DNA of 35,085 bases from Bacilli bacterium (GTDB lineage Bacteria > Bacillota_I > Bacilli_A > RFN20 > CAG-826), in assembly GCA_017940265.1 (NCBI GenBank), contig JAGAYY010000009.1:1-35085 (forward strand), written 5' to 3'. A program made the translations under genes and the position numbers. Below the pieces are notes generated by a model. That model worked only from the letters and a program-made list of their open reading frames with translations, searched no databases and was not told the origin of the DNA. Shown piece after piece: positions 1-8,571 of this stretch. Position 1 is the stretch's first letter. Each line of letters starts with the position of its first letter.

Positions 1-9
1 GTATTCCAT

Positions 10-1338
10 ATGGAACCAATTAAAAAAACTTATTTAGAAAAAGAATTAAAGAACTACAAAGGTGACGAAAAGAACACAATCATTCGTCATGCTTTAGTGA
101 AGAATTCTTTATTAACTGTGGCTTCTAGCCAAGACGAAATCAAAGAAATGGATTTCAACTTTGATATAAATATCAAAACATTACCCGCTGCTAATCAAAA
201 GGCTTCTGGTAGATGCTGGTTATTCGCCGCTACTAACGTCTGTAGAGAAGTCATTGCTAAGAAACTTAACTTAGCTAACTTCGAATTATCTCAAAGCTAT
301 TTAGCGTTCTATGACCGCTTAGAAAAATCCAACTACTTATTAGAAGCTGTTATCGAACTCATCGATAAAGAATATGATGATAGAACCTTAGCGTTCCTTC
401 TCCAAAATGGTGTTGGTGATGGTGGTCAATGGGATATGTTTGTCTCATTAGCCAATAAATATGGCTTATGCCCAAAGAACGTTTATCCTGAAACAAATAC
501 AAGTAGCGCTACTCGTGAAACCGCACAATTAATTAACTTCACTATTAGAAAATTCGCTAGTGACGCTAAAGCGTTATATCAAGCAAAAGGTTTAGAAGCC
601 GTTAGAAAAGAAAAAGAAGAAGTCTTAAATAAGATCTATTTCTTACTCGTTAATGCGTATGGCTTACCACCAGAAAAATTCGATTTCGAATATACCGATA
701 AAGATGGTAATTACCATCTTGAAAAAGGTTTTGATGCCTTATCATTCAAAGAAAAATATCTTGGTGATTCATTAAATGACTATGTCTCATTAATTAATGC
801 TCCAACAAAAGACAAAGCCTTCGGTAAAACATATACCGTGCAATATTTAGGCAATGTCGTCGGTGGTAAACAAGTTACACACTTAAATGTCACCATGGAC
901 AGAATGAAAGAACTCATCTTAAAACAATTAAGAGATGATAGAATCGTCTGGTTTGGTAGTGATGTTGGCTTCTATGGAGATAGAGAAGAAGGTGTCTGGG
1001 ATGACACAAGATTTGACCTCAACACACCTTTCGGTTTAGACCTTAAGATGAACAAAGGTGAATCCTTAGATTATCATGCTTCTCAAATGAACCACGCGAT
1101 GTGTATCACAGGTGTTTCCTTCAAAGAAGGAATTCCAAGCAAATGGAAGATTGAAAACTCCTGGGGCAAAGACCGCGCTAAAGATGGTTACTACATCATG
1201 TCCAAGAGCTGGTTTGATCAATTTGTCTATCAAGCAGTCGTGGATAAGAAATACTTAAACGAAGAAGAATTAAAAGCCTTACAAGGTGAACCAGTGGTCT
1301 TAAAACCATGGGATCCAATGGGCTCACTCGCGGACTAA
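10..1338 (+). CDS. pepC: Aminopeptidase C (bleomycin hydrolase family, peptidase C1B)
   Basis: Cytoplasmic cysteine aminopeptidase that trims N-terminal residues from peptides. At 442 aa it has the usual family length. The catalytic Cys69 lies in SGRCWLFA, preceded by the oxyanion Gln63. The catalytic His362 is in NHAMCITGV and Asn383 is in ENSWG, so all papain-type active-site residues are present. The ATG at position 10 gives a plausible N-terminus, but only nine bases precede it and the frame stays open to the window edge, so the true start could lie upstream. A HAD phosphatase follows after 4 nt, probably in the same transcript. Identification is secure from the motifs; the start is less certain. 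Confidence 0.95.
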   Translation: MEPIKKTYLEKELKNYKGDEKNTIIRHALVKNSLLTVASSQDEIKEMDFNFDINIKTLPAANQKASGRCWLFAATNVCREVIAKKLNLANFELSQSYLAFYDRLEKSNYLLEAVIELIDKEYDDRTLAFLLQNGVGDGGQWDMFVSLANKYGLCPKNVYPETNTSSATRETAQLINFTIRKFASDAKALYQAKGLEAVRKEKEEVLNKIYFLLVNAYGLPPEKFDFEYTDKDGNYHLEKGFDALSFKEKYLGDSLNDYVSLINAPTKDKAFGKTYTVQYLGNVVGGKQVTHLNVTMDRMKELILKQLRDDRIVWFGSDVGFYGDREEGVWDDTRFDLNTPFGLDLKMNKGESLDYHASQMNHAMCITGVSFKEGIPSKWKIENSWGKDRAKDGYYIMSKSWFDQFVYQAVVDKKYLNEEELKALQGEPVVLKPWDPMGSLAD

Positions 1339-1342
1339 CTTA

Positions 1343-1972
1343 ATGCAAAAATTTCAACTCTATCTTTTCGATTTTGATGGAACGTTATTTGATACCCTTC
1401 CATCCTCAAAATACGTCTTCAAGAAGGCCTATGAAAACATGGGCTATCAAGTGAATGAAGATGATATTTTAGGTTTTACTCGTGAACCAATACCTGATAG
1501 TTATAAACGTTTAGGTTTTCCTCAGGAAAGATATCACGATTTTATCGAAGATATTAATAAATACGTTAACTCAATAGAAAGTGTTAATCTCACTGATATC
1601 TATGATGATACTTACGATACCATCATTGATTTAAGAATGAGCGAAGCGGACTTAGGCATTGTGACTAGTAATCACGCTACTCATGTAAGAGATGTTCTTA
1701 AGAAGTTTGACATGCAAAAAGACTTCTTTAAAGAAATAGTGGGTAACAAAGAAGCACCTATTCCAAAACCAAATCCAGGTCCAATCTTAAAAGCCTTAGA
1801 AATGTTTAATTATCAAGGTGATAAGAAAGACGTTTGCTACGTTGGTGACTCAATTAATGATTGTATCGCCGCCACAAAAGCGGGTATTACCCCCATCCTT
1901 TTAGATAGGGACAATGAATACCCAAATGCGGAATATTTAAGAATTCGCTCACTAAAAGAGCTTCTTGCCTAA
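1343..1972 (+). CDS. HAD-superfamily hydrolase, phosphoglycolate-phosphatase-like
   Basis: Probable small-molecule phosphatase of the haloacid dehalogenase superfamily. Motif I is DFDGTLFDT (nucleophile Asp10, acid/base Asp12), motif II is TSNHA near residue 108, motif III is the Lys of PKPNPG, and motif IV is VGDSINDC. An insert of about 60 residues between motif I and the core is a type I cap, as in Gph/PpaX/PgmB-like enzymes. The substrate cannot be assigned from sequence. The ATG lies 4 nt after the pepC stop with no SD in front, so translation is probably coupled to pepC. Confidence 0.85.
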   Translation: MQKFQLYLFDFDGTLFDTLPSSKYVFKKAYENMGYQVNEDDILGFTREPIPDSYKRLGFPQERYHDFIEDINKYVNSIESVNLTDIYDDTYDTIIDLRMSEADLGIVTSNHATHVRDVLKKFDMQKDFFKEIVGNKEAPIPKPNPGPILKALEMFNYQGDKKDVCYVGDSINDCIAATKAGITPILLDRDNEYPNAEYLRIRSLKELLA

Positions 1973-1985
1973 ATAATACTTTTAA

Positions 1986-2007
1986 TAGTATTAGAATCAC
2001 GTATAAT
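1986..2007 (+). promoter_or_regulatory. Possible promoter upstream of the LRR membrane protein gene
   Basis: A consensus -10 box TATAAT (2002-2007) lies in the 60-nt gap before the next gene. The -35 region is poor (a TTTTAA-like stretch about 16 nt upstream). An AGGA-type SD follows at about 2022, 7 nt before the ATG at 2033. Confidence 0.4.
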
Positions 2008-2032
2008 TGTATTAACCGGTCAGGAAAAATTT

Positions 2033-3133
2033 ATGGCGAGAAATAATAGAAAAAGAGGAGTAAAAACATACCGTCCACATGGTGCGGCAACAATTTTTTA
2101 TGCCTTATTTGGTTTAGTGACAATCGCCTGTTTAGCAGCTTTTGCGATTTTACCAACTCTTTCTTTTACTAAAAATGGTGATACCACTCCATTTGTCGGC
2201 TATGAATATGTTGGTTTTACTGTTAGAAAATATTTCTCAACAGCTTTAGCCTCATTCATGCCAAAATATGATACATTTACACAATATTTTGGTAGTACTG
2301 CGCCAACCAATGACTTATTAAAAATGATTTTTGGCTTCCATGAATATATTGAATTAGCCTTTGGTGCAATATTCGGACTAGTTGGTATCTTCGCTTTAGT
2401 GGAAGTTCTTCTCGTCTTAGCGATGTTATTATTCGGTAAGAGTAACCATCCAGGTGGTATTAAAATATTCGCTTGGCTAATGTTCTGGTTCTTTGCCGTT
2501 TTCCTTGGCTTAACATTTATGTATTTGTTCTTCTATCAACAAATCATCGCGGAAGTCCAGGCTAATGCCGGTACAAGCGACAACGTCGCTTTATCATTCG
2601 ACTTTAGATGCTTATTACCATTAGGGGCGATGTTTATTGTAAACATCATCTTAAGTATCATCTGGCGTAAAGGCTTTAAAAACCGTGTCCCATTAGCCCG
2701 TAAGAAAAGAGATAGTGATTATGAAGAAGATGATAGACCTGAAATCGTCCCATTCGCTCATACAGAGCCAATGCCAAATCAAAGTCAACCACAGCAAAAC
2801 AACAATAATGGTGGTTCGGTAATCACCATTGGTGATAGAGCATATACAAAAAATACAGAAATCACAACAGCGGACATTCCTGAAGGCATCTCGCAATTAG
2901 GTAGTTCCGCTTTTGCTAACTGCGTCAATTTATCCGTTGTTACTTTGCCAAGTTCTTTACAAGAAATCGGTTTTAACTGTTTCTTTAATACCCCAAAACT
3001 TCAAACCATTTCCTTTAATGGCACTGTTGAAAGATGGAAATGTATTAAAAGAGGCAGTAACTGGCTTGCCAAAAGTGGTACACGTACTGTGCAGTGTAAT
3101 AACGGCAAGATTAACGTTAATCCTAATCACTAA
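2033..3133 (+). CDS. Membrane protein with four predicted helices and a C-terminal BspA-type leucine-rich-repeat domain
   Basis: 366 aa, not assignable to a characterised family. A basic N-terminus (RNNRKRG) is followed by hydrophobic segments at roughly residues 19-45, 108-134, 144-170 and 194-212. A basic/acidic linker (KKRDSDYEEDDRPE) and an Asn/Gln-rich stretch then lead to a short LRR_5/BspA-like segment at about 280-345, recognisable by the repeated pattern 'IPEGISQLGSSAFANCVNLS' / 'LPSSLQEIGFNCFFNTPKLQ'. With four helices the LRR tail would be on the same side as the N-terminus, probably the cytoplasm, which is unusual because BspA-type repeats are mostly extracellular. The next gene encodes a LicD-type surface-modification protein, so an envelope role is possible but unproven. 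Confidence 0.75.
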   Translation: MARNNRKRGVKTYRPHGAATIFYALFGLVTIACLAAFAILPTLSFTKNGDTTPFVGYEYVGFTVRKYFSTALASFMPKYDTFTQYFGSTAPTNDLLKMIFGFHEYIELAFGAIFGLVGIFALVEVLLVLAMLLFGKSNHPGGIKIFAWLMFWFFAVFLGLTFMYLFFYQQIIAEVQANAGTSDNVALSFDFRCLLPLGAMFIVNIILSIIWRKGFKNRVPLARKKRDSDYEEDDRPEIVPFAHTEPMPNQSQPQQNNNNGGSVITIGDRAYTKNTEITTADIPEGISQLGSSAFANCVNLSVVTLPSSLQEIGFNCFFNTPKLQTISFNGTVERWKCIKRGSNWLAKSGTRTVQCNNGKINVNPNH

Positions 3134-3144
3134 TTAACCTTTAC

Positions 3145-4020
3145 ATGAAAAACGAATACGTTATTGATGAAAATAAATATCTTTTAGGGCGCGATAAGAA
3201 TGGAACTATCCATTATATAAGCGAGATTCAAGAAGTCGTTCTTCCAATTATATTGGAAATCGACCGTATTTGTCGTAAGAATAACATCCCTTATGCTTTA
3301 GCCTTTGGAAGCGCTCTAGGATTATATAACTATCAAGGTTTTATCCCTTGGGATGATGACGCTGATATCGTTTTTAACTATGAAGATTTAGACCGTCTTA
3401 TTGAGGCTTTTAAAAAAGACTTAAAACCAGAATTTGTCTTTGATGCTTACGAAGTAGATAAAAGATACAACATCCTTCAACCCACAATTAAAGTAAAGAA
3501 TAAATATGGTCCCACCATGGTGGACGTTAACTATAAACGATTAAAAGATAGAATCCATTCTTCTGATGGTTTCTTCGTGGATATGGTGGCCCTAACGGGT
3601 ATGGAATCTGCGAAAGCACACCGTAAACTACTCAATAAAAGTAGAAGAAGAATGATTTCTTATTTTATGCAAGATACAATCTTTAATCACGATCCACTTG
3701 TTTTAAAAGCCAAAATGAAAGAAGACGAAAAGAAATACGCTATCCTTTATAAAGATGCTCCTTATGTCTGCCAGACCGCATTGCTCCCATTTCCTCTTCA
3801 AAAGAAGAACTTATTTCCTCGAGAAATGCTTTATCCATTCAAAGAATATGATTTCGCCGGTCATAATTTTTATTCATTTAATGATGTTGAAGGATCTTGT
3901 CGCATCTTCTTTGGCGAAGATTCTTTGAAAAAATATGATGGAGAAAAGTGGATTGACCCATTCCCTAAAAAGAAAAGAAAAGTGGCGCATATTAAATCTT
4001 TTAACTTTGACAATAATTAA
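3145..4020 (+). CDS. LicD family protein (phosphocholine/phospho-substituent transferase-like)
   Basis: 291 aa. The LicD nucleotidyltransferase signature is clear: ALAFGSALGLYNYQGFIPWD followed by DDADIVF, with the metal-binding acidic cluster at about residues 69-74. LicD proteins transfer phosphocholine or related groups to surface glycans or teichoic acids; the substrate here is not predictable. The C-terminal part (REMLYPFKEYDFAG and the GEKWIDPFPKKK end) fits the family's C-terminal extension. The start at 3145 lies 11 nt after the previous stop with no SD. The gene is probably co-transcribed with the LRR membrane protein. Confidence 0.85.
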   Translation: MKNEYVIDENKYLLGRDKNGTIHYISEIQEVVLPIILEIDRICRKNNIPYALAFGSALGLYNYQGFIPWDDDADIVFNYEDLDRLIEAFKKDLKPEFVFDAYEVDKRYNILQPTIKVKNKYGPTMVDVNYKRLKDRIHSSDGFFVDMVALTGMESAKAHRKLLNKSRRRMISYFMQDTIFNHDPLVLKAKMKEDEKKYAILYKDAPYVCQTALLPFPLQKKNLFPREMLYPFKEYDFAGHNFYSFNDVEGSCRIFFGEDSLKKYDGEKWIDPFPKKKRKVAHIKSFNFDNN

Positions 4021-4028
4021 AAAATGTA

Positions 4029-4052
4029 AGAAATAGTCAAGATATTATTTCT
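4029..4052 (+). other. Weak hairpin with downstream T-rich tract, possible terminator after licD
   Basis: AGAAATA (4029-4035) and TATTTCT (4046-4052) form a 7-bp AT-rich stem, followed a few bases later by a T-rich run. It lies between licD and an accessory gene. The stem is weak, so this is a candidate only. Confidence 0.3.
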
Positions 4053-4096
4053 ATTTACTTCTTTTTTTGTTATTGTTTTGATATGGAGGTTTTATT

Positions 4097-5470
4097 ATGA
4101 ACATTAAAAAAATTATTACTGGAATTCTTGCCGTAGTTTCTTCAATAGCGACATGCTTACATTTCCAGCCTATGGTTTCTGCACAAAATAGATTAAACAA
4201 AGATATCAATTCAATTATTCTAAACAATGTTAGAGATTTTACAAAAAACATTTGTGAAGGGATTCCTGATGATTTGACAGAGAGAATTCATGGTTCTGGA
4301 GGTTCGAATCATGAAATTGATATTTCAGGTTTTTCCGCAGATGGCTTTTCTCTTTCTGAAAAAGACATTGAGTATTATCTCCCTACAGATTCGTTTGGGA
4401 TAAACACTGAAATAGATTATACGGATGTAATCAGGGGGCTTTTTAAATCTTTAAAAGAAGACGAAAAAAGGACTCTTTTCAGATTGTCTTTGGAAGAATC
4501 TGATGATATCAGCGAAAAGAAGTTTTTTGAAGTACTCAAAAGAGAAGATATCACAAAAGACAATTTAGAAGAGAAATTGGCTGAAATAGGGGAAGACATT
4601 TTTACAAATGGCAATCCCAAGAGGGGTATATCTGGTGATACTATGGTTCTTGTCCAGGGCTCATGGATGACCATAACAGCCATCGCTGCGATTATCTCCA
4701 CTAAACTAGGAAGCCTATTTTCAATTATTGCGGGGGCCATTAAAGCTTTTATTGCAGCTCTAACTATACCGTGGGTTGGATGGACACTAGCGGCTCTTGT
4801 CTTGACTGGAATAATTGTTGCGATTGTTATTAACTGGTCAACAATTTGTTCCGCCCTTTCATACATAACTGCTTGGTTTGATGGCGTTTCTGGAGGAAAA
4901 TTCACTTCCAGCATTAATAGAATAATTAGTCAGGCGCAAGCCAAGGCGATTTCTCAAGCTGAAGAAGACGCTTACAATAGAACAAAAACACAAGCTGAAA
5001 TGGGCAATTGGACGAAAGATAGATTAAAAAGATTAATCAAAAATAGTATCCATGCCGGCTATTATTCCATTACTCTAGAAGAACTGTTGAGGATGGATAA
5101 ATATGTTTATTTAGGAAAATACATAAATGGCGTAGGTCAGCACATTCTTATCGCAAAGGCTAATGATGGTATTTATTATGAAACTTCTTCAGCCGTATCT
5201 AATGAAATCCTAAATACACTGCGTGGAAATTATTGGGTATTAAATTTGTATTTCTTGAATCTTTGCATCGCATCTGGGAAACAATTTAGATTATGCTCAG
5301 CTCCAAATAGTTATTATATTCAAGGAAATCCCGGATATTTTGTTAATGTTTCATATGGTTCAAGCCCATCTTATTATGCTCGAGAATTAAAGTATATTCA
5401 CGAAAACCCATTTGTGAGATACAATTGGTACAGCAATATTCCAATTGTAGAGACTTATAAATCAATATGA
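4097..5470 (+). CDS. Unrecognised secreted or membrane protein with a signal peptide and a large hydrophobic central domain
   Basis: 457 aa; I do not recognise the family. The N-terminus looks like a signal peptide (KK start, hydrophobic core, VSA|QN cleavage-like site after residue 29). Residues 30-185 are hydrophilic and acidic. Residues about 189-262 are a long hydrophobic, Gly/Ala/Ile-rich stretch, enough for two to three membrane passes or a pore-like hairpin. The C-terminal ~195 residues are soluble and aromatic-rich (Tyr, Trp). A strong SD (GGAGG) sits 7-8 nt before the ATG. Codon use looks more mixed than the flanking genes (TTG, AGG, GGG are common), suggesting acquisition. The layout resembles exported hydrophobic toxin or bacteriocin-like proteins, but this is only a resemblance. 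The gene ends on UGA and overlaps the next one by 4 nt. Confidence 0.7.
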   Translation: MNIKKIITGILAVVSSIATCLHFQPMVSAQNRLNKDINSIILNNVRDFTKNICEGIPDDLTERIHGSGGSNHEIDISGFSADGFSLSEKDIEYYLPTDSFGINTEIDYTDVIRGLFKSLKEDEKRTLFRLSLEESDDISEKKFFEVLKREDITKDNLEEKLAEIGEDIFTNGNPKRGISGDTMVLVQGSWMTITAIAAIISTKLGSLFSIIAGAIKAFIAALTIPWVGWTLAALVLTGIIVAIVINWSTICSALSYITAWFDGVSGGKFTSSINRIISQAQAKAISQAEEDAYNRTKTQAEMGNWTKDRLKRLIKNSIHAGYYSITLEELLRMDKYVYLGKYINGVGQHILIAKANDGIYYETSSAVSNEILNTLRGNYWVLNLYFLNLCIASGKQFRLCSAPNSYYIQGNPGYFVNVSYGSSPSYYARELKYIHENPFVRYNWYSNIPIVETYKSI

Positions 5471-6270
5471 AGAGAATTTTAAATAAACTATTTTATGAGG
5501 CGGGTAGTTCTTGTGGAATAAATGACAGCTTTTTCAAAAAAAACGATAACTTTTTGAAGAAAGCAAATTTCTCAATTCCTCAGTTTATAGATAAATATAA
5601 CGACCATATCTGTGAGGAGTTAATTATTATCAATAAGAAACTCGATGAAATGAGTTCAGATTTGCAGCAAGCTGAAGGTGACATTATTGATGCTTGGATG
5701 CCATTTAGGTTTAATTACGTTTTGTCACTAGTATATCAACCAAGTAAAGCCAATTTAGAACAAATCATCGATGCTTTTGGAAAGCTTTTAACTAAGTATA
5801 ACTATCTTCATTTTGTATTTACTCATATACCAGTAGATGGTCCATATGCGAACTCTATTCAGCGCTACATAATTTGTGATACAAAATTATCTAATGTAAA
5901 AATGTATTACAAAAACGAAACGCCATATGTTCCTGGATATATTTGTGGCTCAACAACAAGATTTACCGGCTTAATCGTTTATTTACACGAGCAAGGCTAC
6001 AAAGAATTGTTTAATAGAATGGTGGAAATTGTTAGCCAAATGATTAAGATGATTGGTTCTAAAATGGTGTTTGTTATTATAAGTCTTTTAAATTTCTTAA
6101 AGCACATCGAATCACCATTATTCAAAGACGTTTTCGACAGTTATTTATTCGTGAAGAGATATGATTTTATCAATTGGAAAGATTCCTTGAAATATTTGTG
6201 TGAATTTGAAAGAAATTTACTCAAAGATGATGTTAAAGATTTAACAATCGAAAAAGCTTTAAAAATTTAA
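5467..6270 (+). CDS. Unrecognised soluble protein coupled to the preceding secreted/membrane protein
   Basis: 267 aa, family not recognised. The ATGA overlap with the preceding gene implies translational coupling and a shared role. There is no signal peptide; the protein looks largely helical with Lys/Glu-rich segments, and one moderately hydrophobic stretch (MVFVIISLLNFL, about residues 199-210) may be buried core. As the cytoplasmic partner of an exported protein it could be an immunity, chaperone or regulatory factor, but nothing in the sequence proves this. The base composition resembles its partner rather than the neighbouring housekeeping genes. Confidence 0.65.
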   Translation: MKRILNKLFYEAGSSCGINDSFFKKNDNFLKKANFSIPQFIDKYNDHICEELIIINKKLDEMSSDLQQAEGDIIDAWMPFRFNYVLSLVYQPSKANLEQIIDAFGKLLTKYNYLHFVFTHIPVDGPYANSIQRYIICDTKLSNVKMYYKNETPYVPGYICGSTTRFTGLIVYLHEQGYKELFNRMVEIVSQMIKMIGSKMVFVIISLLNFLKHIESPLFKDVFDSYLFVKRYDFINWKDSLKYLCEFERNLLKDDVKDLTIEKALKI

Positions 6271-6296
6271 CTATATTAGCCGTAATTAAAAAACTA

Positions 6297-6324
6297 TTTA
6301 CATACGCGCATTTTCACGTATAAT
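6297..6324 (+). promoter_or_regulatory. Promoter of the rimP-nusA-infB operon
   Basis: TTTACA (6297-6302) and TATAAT (6319-6324) with a 16-nt spacer make a near-consensus sigma-A promoter. The predicted start near 6331 gives a leader of about 75 nt before rimP. Confidence 0.8.
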
Positions 6325-6331
6325 AAGAATG

Positions 6332-6398
6332 CTATTTAGCGAAAGCTAGGTAGTAAATACTCTGAATAAGAGTGGCCAAACAGCCACTCTTTGTTTTT
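6332..6398 (+). promoter_or_regulatory. rimP leader: GNRA hairpin plus mutually exclusive antiterminator and terminator (attenuator)
   Basis: Three elements are visible. (1) A 9-bp hairpin closed by a GAAA tetraloop at 6332-6353. (2) An alternative hairpin ACTCT (6359-6363) / AGAGT (6369-6373). (3) A strong intrinsic terminator AAGAGTGGC (6368-6376) / GCCACTCTT (6383-6391) followed by TTGTTTTT. Elements 2 and 3 share bases 6369-6373 and cannot form together, the classic arrangement for transcription attenuation. The terminator lies just before rimP, so it would control the whole operon. Since the operon encodes NusA, which stimulates intrinsic termination, autoregulation is an attractive inference. 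Confidence 0.7.
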
Positions 6399-6405
6399 GA
6401 AGGAT

Positions 6406-6852
6406 ATGGTACTAAACGAATTAAAGAAACTCATCGAAGCAAAATTAAACACCCTTGGTTATGACCTAGTGGAATTTAATTTTGGTAACGACACATTAAC
6501 CATTGTCGTTGATAAGGAAAGCGAAATCGATATGAATATGATTGTCGAAGTCACTAATGAATTAAACGCTTATCTTGATGAACTTAATCCATTTGAAAAA
6601 CCATATACTTTAGATCTTTCTTCCTTAGGTGCAGAAAAACCATTAAAAGTGGAAAGACTTAATGCTTATGTTGGTAAATACGTAAACGTGCACTTAACTA
6701 ATCCTATTAAAGGTGAAAACATCTATGAAGGTGATTTAAAGGAAGTGGATGATGATAGAATCATCATTACCTACCGTCAAAAGACCAGAAGTATTGATTT
6801 AGAGATATTGAAGAGCAATATCTATAAAATACGTTTAGCGATTAAATTTTAA
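6406..6852 (+). CDS. rimP: Ribosome maturation factor RimP
   Basis: 148 aa from the ATG at 6406. RimP assists 30S subunit maturation. The sequence fits the family: an N-terminal domain starting NELKKLIEAKLNTLGYDLVE, the loop PYTLDLSSLGAEKPLK corresponding to the conserved 'leevSSPGldRpL' motif (with SSLGAEKPL), and a C-terminal Sm-like domain containing DDDRIIITYRQ. The position directly before nusA is the standard location. An in-frame TTG lies further upstream at 6391, but it is inside the attenuator T-tract. The ATG is preceded by GAAGGA only 1-2 nt away, an unusually tight SD, so the initiation site deserves caution. Confidence 0.9.
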   Translation: MVLNELKKLIEAKLNTLGYDLVEFNFGNDTLTIVVDKESEIDMNMIVEVTNELNAYLDELNPFEKPYTLDLSSLGAEKPLKVERLNAYVGKYVNVHLTNPIKGENIYEGDLKEVDDDRIIITYRQKTRSIDLEILKSNIYKIRLAIKF

Positions 6853-6864
6853 GGAGTAAAAATT

Positions 6865-8571
6865 ATGGCTATGAACGCAGTAGAATTCATTGCGGCTTTA
6901 GAAGAAATTGAAGCTAGCAAGGGAATTAGCAAAGACACGATTCTTGACATGCTCAAAGAATCACTTATCAAAGCTTATCGCAAACAACTCGGTGGTGACG
7001 ACGCAGACGTCCGTGTCAATATTGACCCAGAAAAAGGCATTATCGACATGTGTCAAGTTAAAGCGGTCGTTGACGAAGTTGAAGACGATTTCTTACAAAT
7101 CAGTGTGCAAGACGCAAATGACGCCGACAAATCTAAAAAGTATAAAGCCGGTGATGAATTTGTCATTCCTGCAACTATTGATGAATTAAAGAAAGCGACA
7201 GCGATGAGTGTTAAGAGTATGCTTAAACAAAAATTCGCCGAAGCAGAAAAGAGCATTCTTTACGAAACATTTAAAGACAAAATCGGTACCATCATCACCG
7301 GTAAGGTTGAAAAGGTTGATGATCGTGGTATCAGTGTCAACATTGTCAAAACATCCGTTTTCTTACCAAAGAAAGAATTAATCGGTGATGAAAAATTCAT
7401 CGTTGGTGAAACAATTAAGATCTACGTCGATGACGTCGCTAGTGGCACAAAAGGTGCACATATTGTTGTTTCCCGTAGTAAAGAAGGTTTCTTAAGATGC
7501 ATCTTAGCGGAAGAAATCAGTGAAATCTACGATGGTACAGTCCAAATCAAAGCCATCGCTCGTGAAGCTGGTGAAAGAAGCAAAGTTGCCGTTTATAGCA
7601 AAGACCCAACCATCGACCCAGCTGGTGCCTGTATTGGTAGCAATGGTGCGAGAATCCAAAAGGTCGTCAGCCAATTAGGTAATGGTGGCATAAATAAAGA
7701 AAAGATTGATATTATCGGATACTCCGATAACACTGCTTTATTCATTATGGAAGCTTTAAAGCCTGCTCGTGTTGTGGGTGCTATTGTTAATGAAGAAGAA
7801 AAGAGTGCAATCGCCATTGTTAATGATGATTCCTTCTCATTAGCTATTGGTCGTCGTGGCGTTAACGTCCGTTTAGCCGTTAAATTAACTGGTTATAACA
7901 TCGATGTTAAGACAGAAACCATGGCCGCTGAAGAAGGTCTTGAATACATCTCTCTTGAAGAAGCTACAGCCGAAGAAAATGCTAAGAAAGCTGAACAAAT
8001 CTTACTCAAGAAAGCCAATGAAGAAAACGCTGCTCAACCAAGTGTTTTACGTGGCTTACCAGAAGGCTATGTCGCTCCACAAGACCGTGTTTATGAAGAA
8101 GAAGCTACCGCTGATGATAACGCTGAATTAACTGAAGCTTTAGAAAACGAAGCTGAAAAGAAAGAAGCCGTTATTGAAGCTGCTCCAGTTATTGAAACAC
8201 CAGTGGAAGAACCTGTCAAAGAAGAAGAACCAGCCCCAGCCCCAGCGCCAGTCAAAGAAGAAGTCAAGGAAGAACACAAAGAGGTTAAAACAACAACTTC
8301 TATTGAAGACCTTGAAAAATCTCTTGCAGACGAAAGCGCTCGTAAAGCAAATAAAGGTGCTAAGAAGTCCTTCAAGAAGAATAACAAGAAAGCCGAAGAA
8401 GAAACTGAAGAAGAAAATAAACCAGTTATTTCTACCGGTGAAAGAATGTCTATTTATACCGAAGAAGAACTTCGTGAAATGGAAGAAGAAGAAAAATACG
8501 AAGACGAAGTGGAAGATGATGATATCGACTACGATGAATTCGATGAATACTACGATGACGATGGTAGATAA
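6865..8571 (+). CDS. nusA: Transcription termination/antitermination factor NusA with long acidic C-terminal extension
   Basis: 568 aa; binds RNA polymerase and modulates pausing, termination and antitermination. The N-terminal RNAP-binding domain is about residues 1-130, the S1 domain begins at GTIITGKVEKVDDRG (141), KH1 contains DPAGACIGSNGARI (251-264) and KH2 contains SLAIGRRGVNVRL (325-337). After about residue 355 the protein carries roughly 210 extra residues: an Ala/Glu/Pro-rich segment, a Lys-rich patch (KKSFKKNNKK) and a strongly acidic tail ending in DDDIDYDEFDEYYDDD. Firmicute NusA usually ends after KH2 at about 350-400 aa. The SD AGGAG lies about 8 nt before the ATG. It overlaps ylxR by one base. 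Confidence 0.96.
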   Translation: MAMNAVEFIAALEEIEASKGISKDTILDMLKESLIKAYRKQLGGDDADVRVNIDPEKGIIDMCQVKAVVDEVEDDFLQISVQDANDADKSKKYKAGDEFVIPATIDELKKATAMSVKSMLKQKFAEAEKSILYETFKDKIGTIITGKVEKVDDRGISVNIVKTSVFLPKKELIGDEKFIVGETIKIYVDDVASGTKGAHIVVSRSKEGFLRCILAEEISEIYDGTVQIKAIAREAGERSKVAVYSKDPTIDPAGACIGSNGARIQKVVSQLGNGGINKEKIDIIGYSDNTALFIMEALKPARVVGAIVNEEEKSAIAIVNDDSFSLAIGRRGVNVRLAVKLTGYNIDVKTETMAAEEGLEYISLEEATAEENAKKAEQILLKKANEENAAQPSVLRGLPEGYVAPQDRVYEEEATADDNAELTEALENEAEKKEAVIEAAPVIETPVEEPVKEEEPAPAPAPVKEEVKEEHKEVKTTTSIEDLEKSLADESARKANKGAKKSFKKNNKKAEEETEEENKPVISTGERMSIYTEEELREMEEEEKYEDEVEDDDIDYDEFDEYYDDDGR

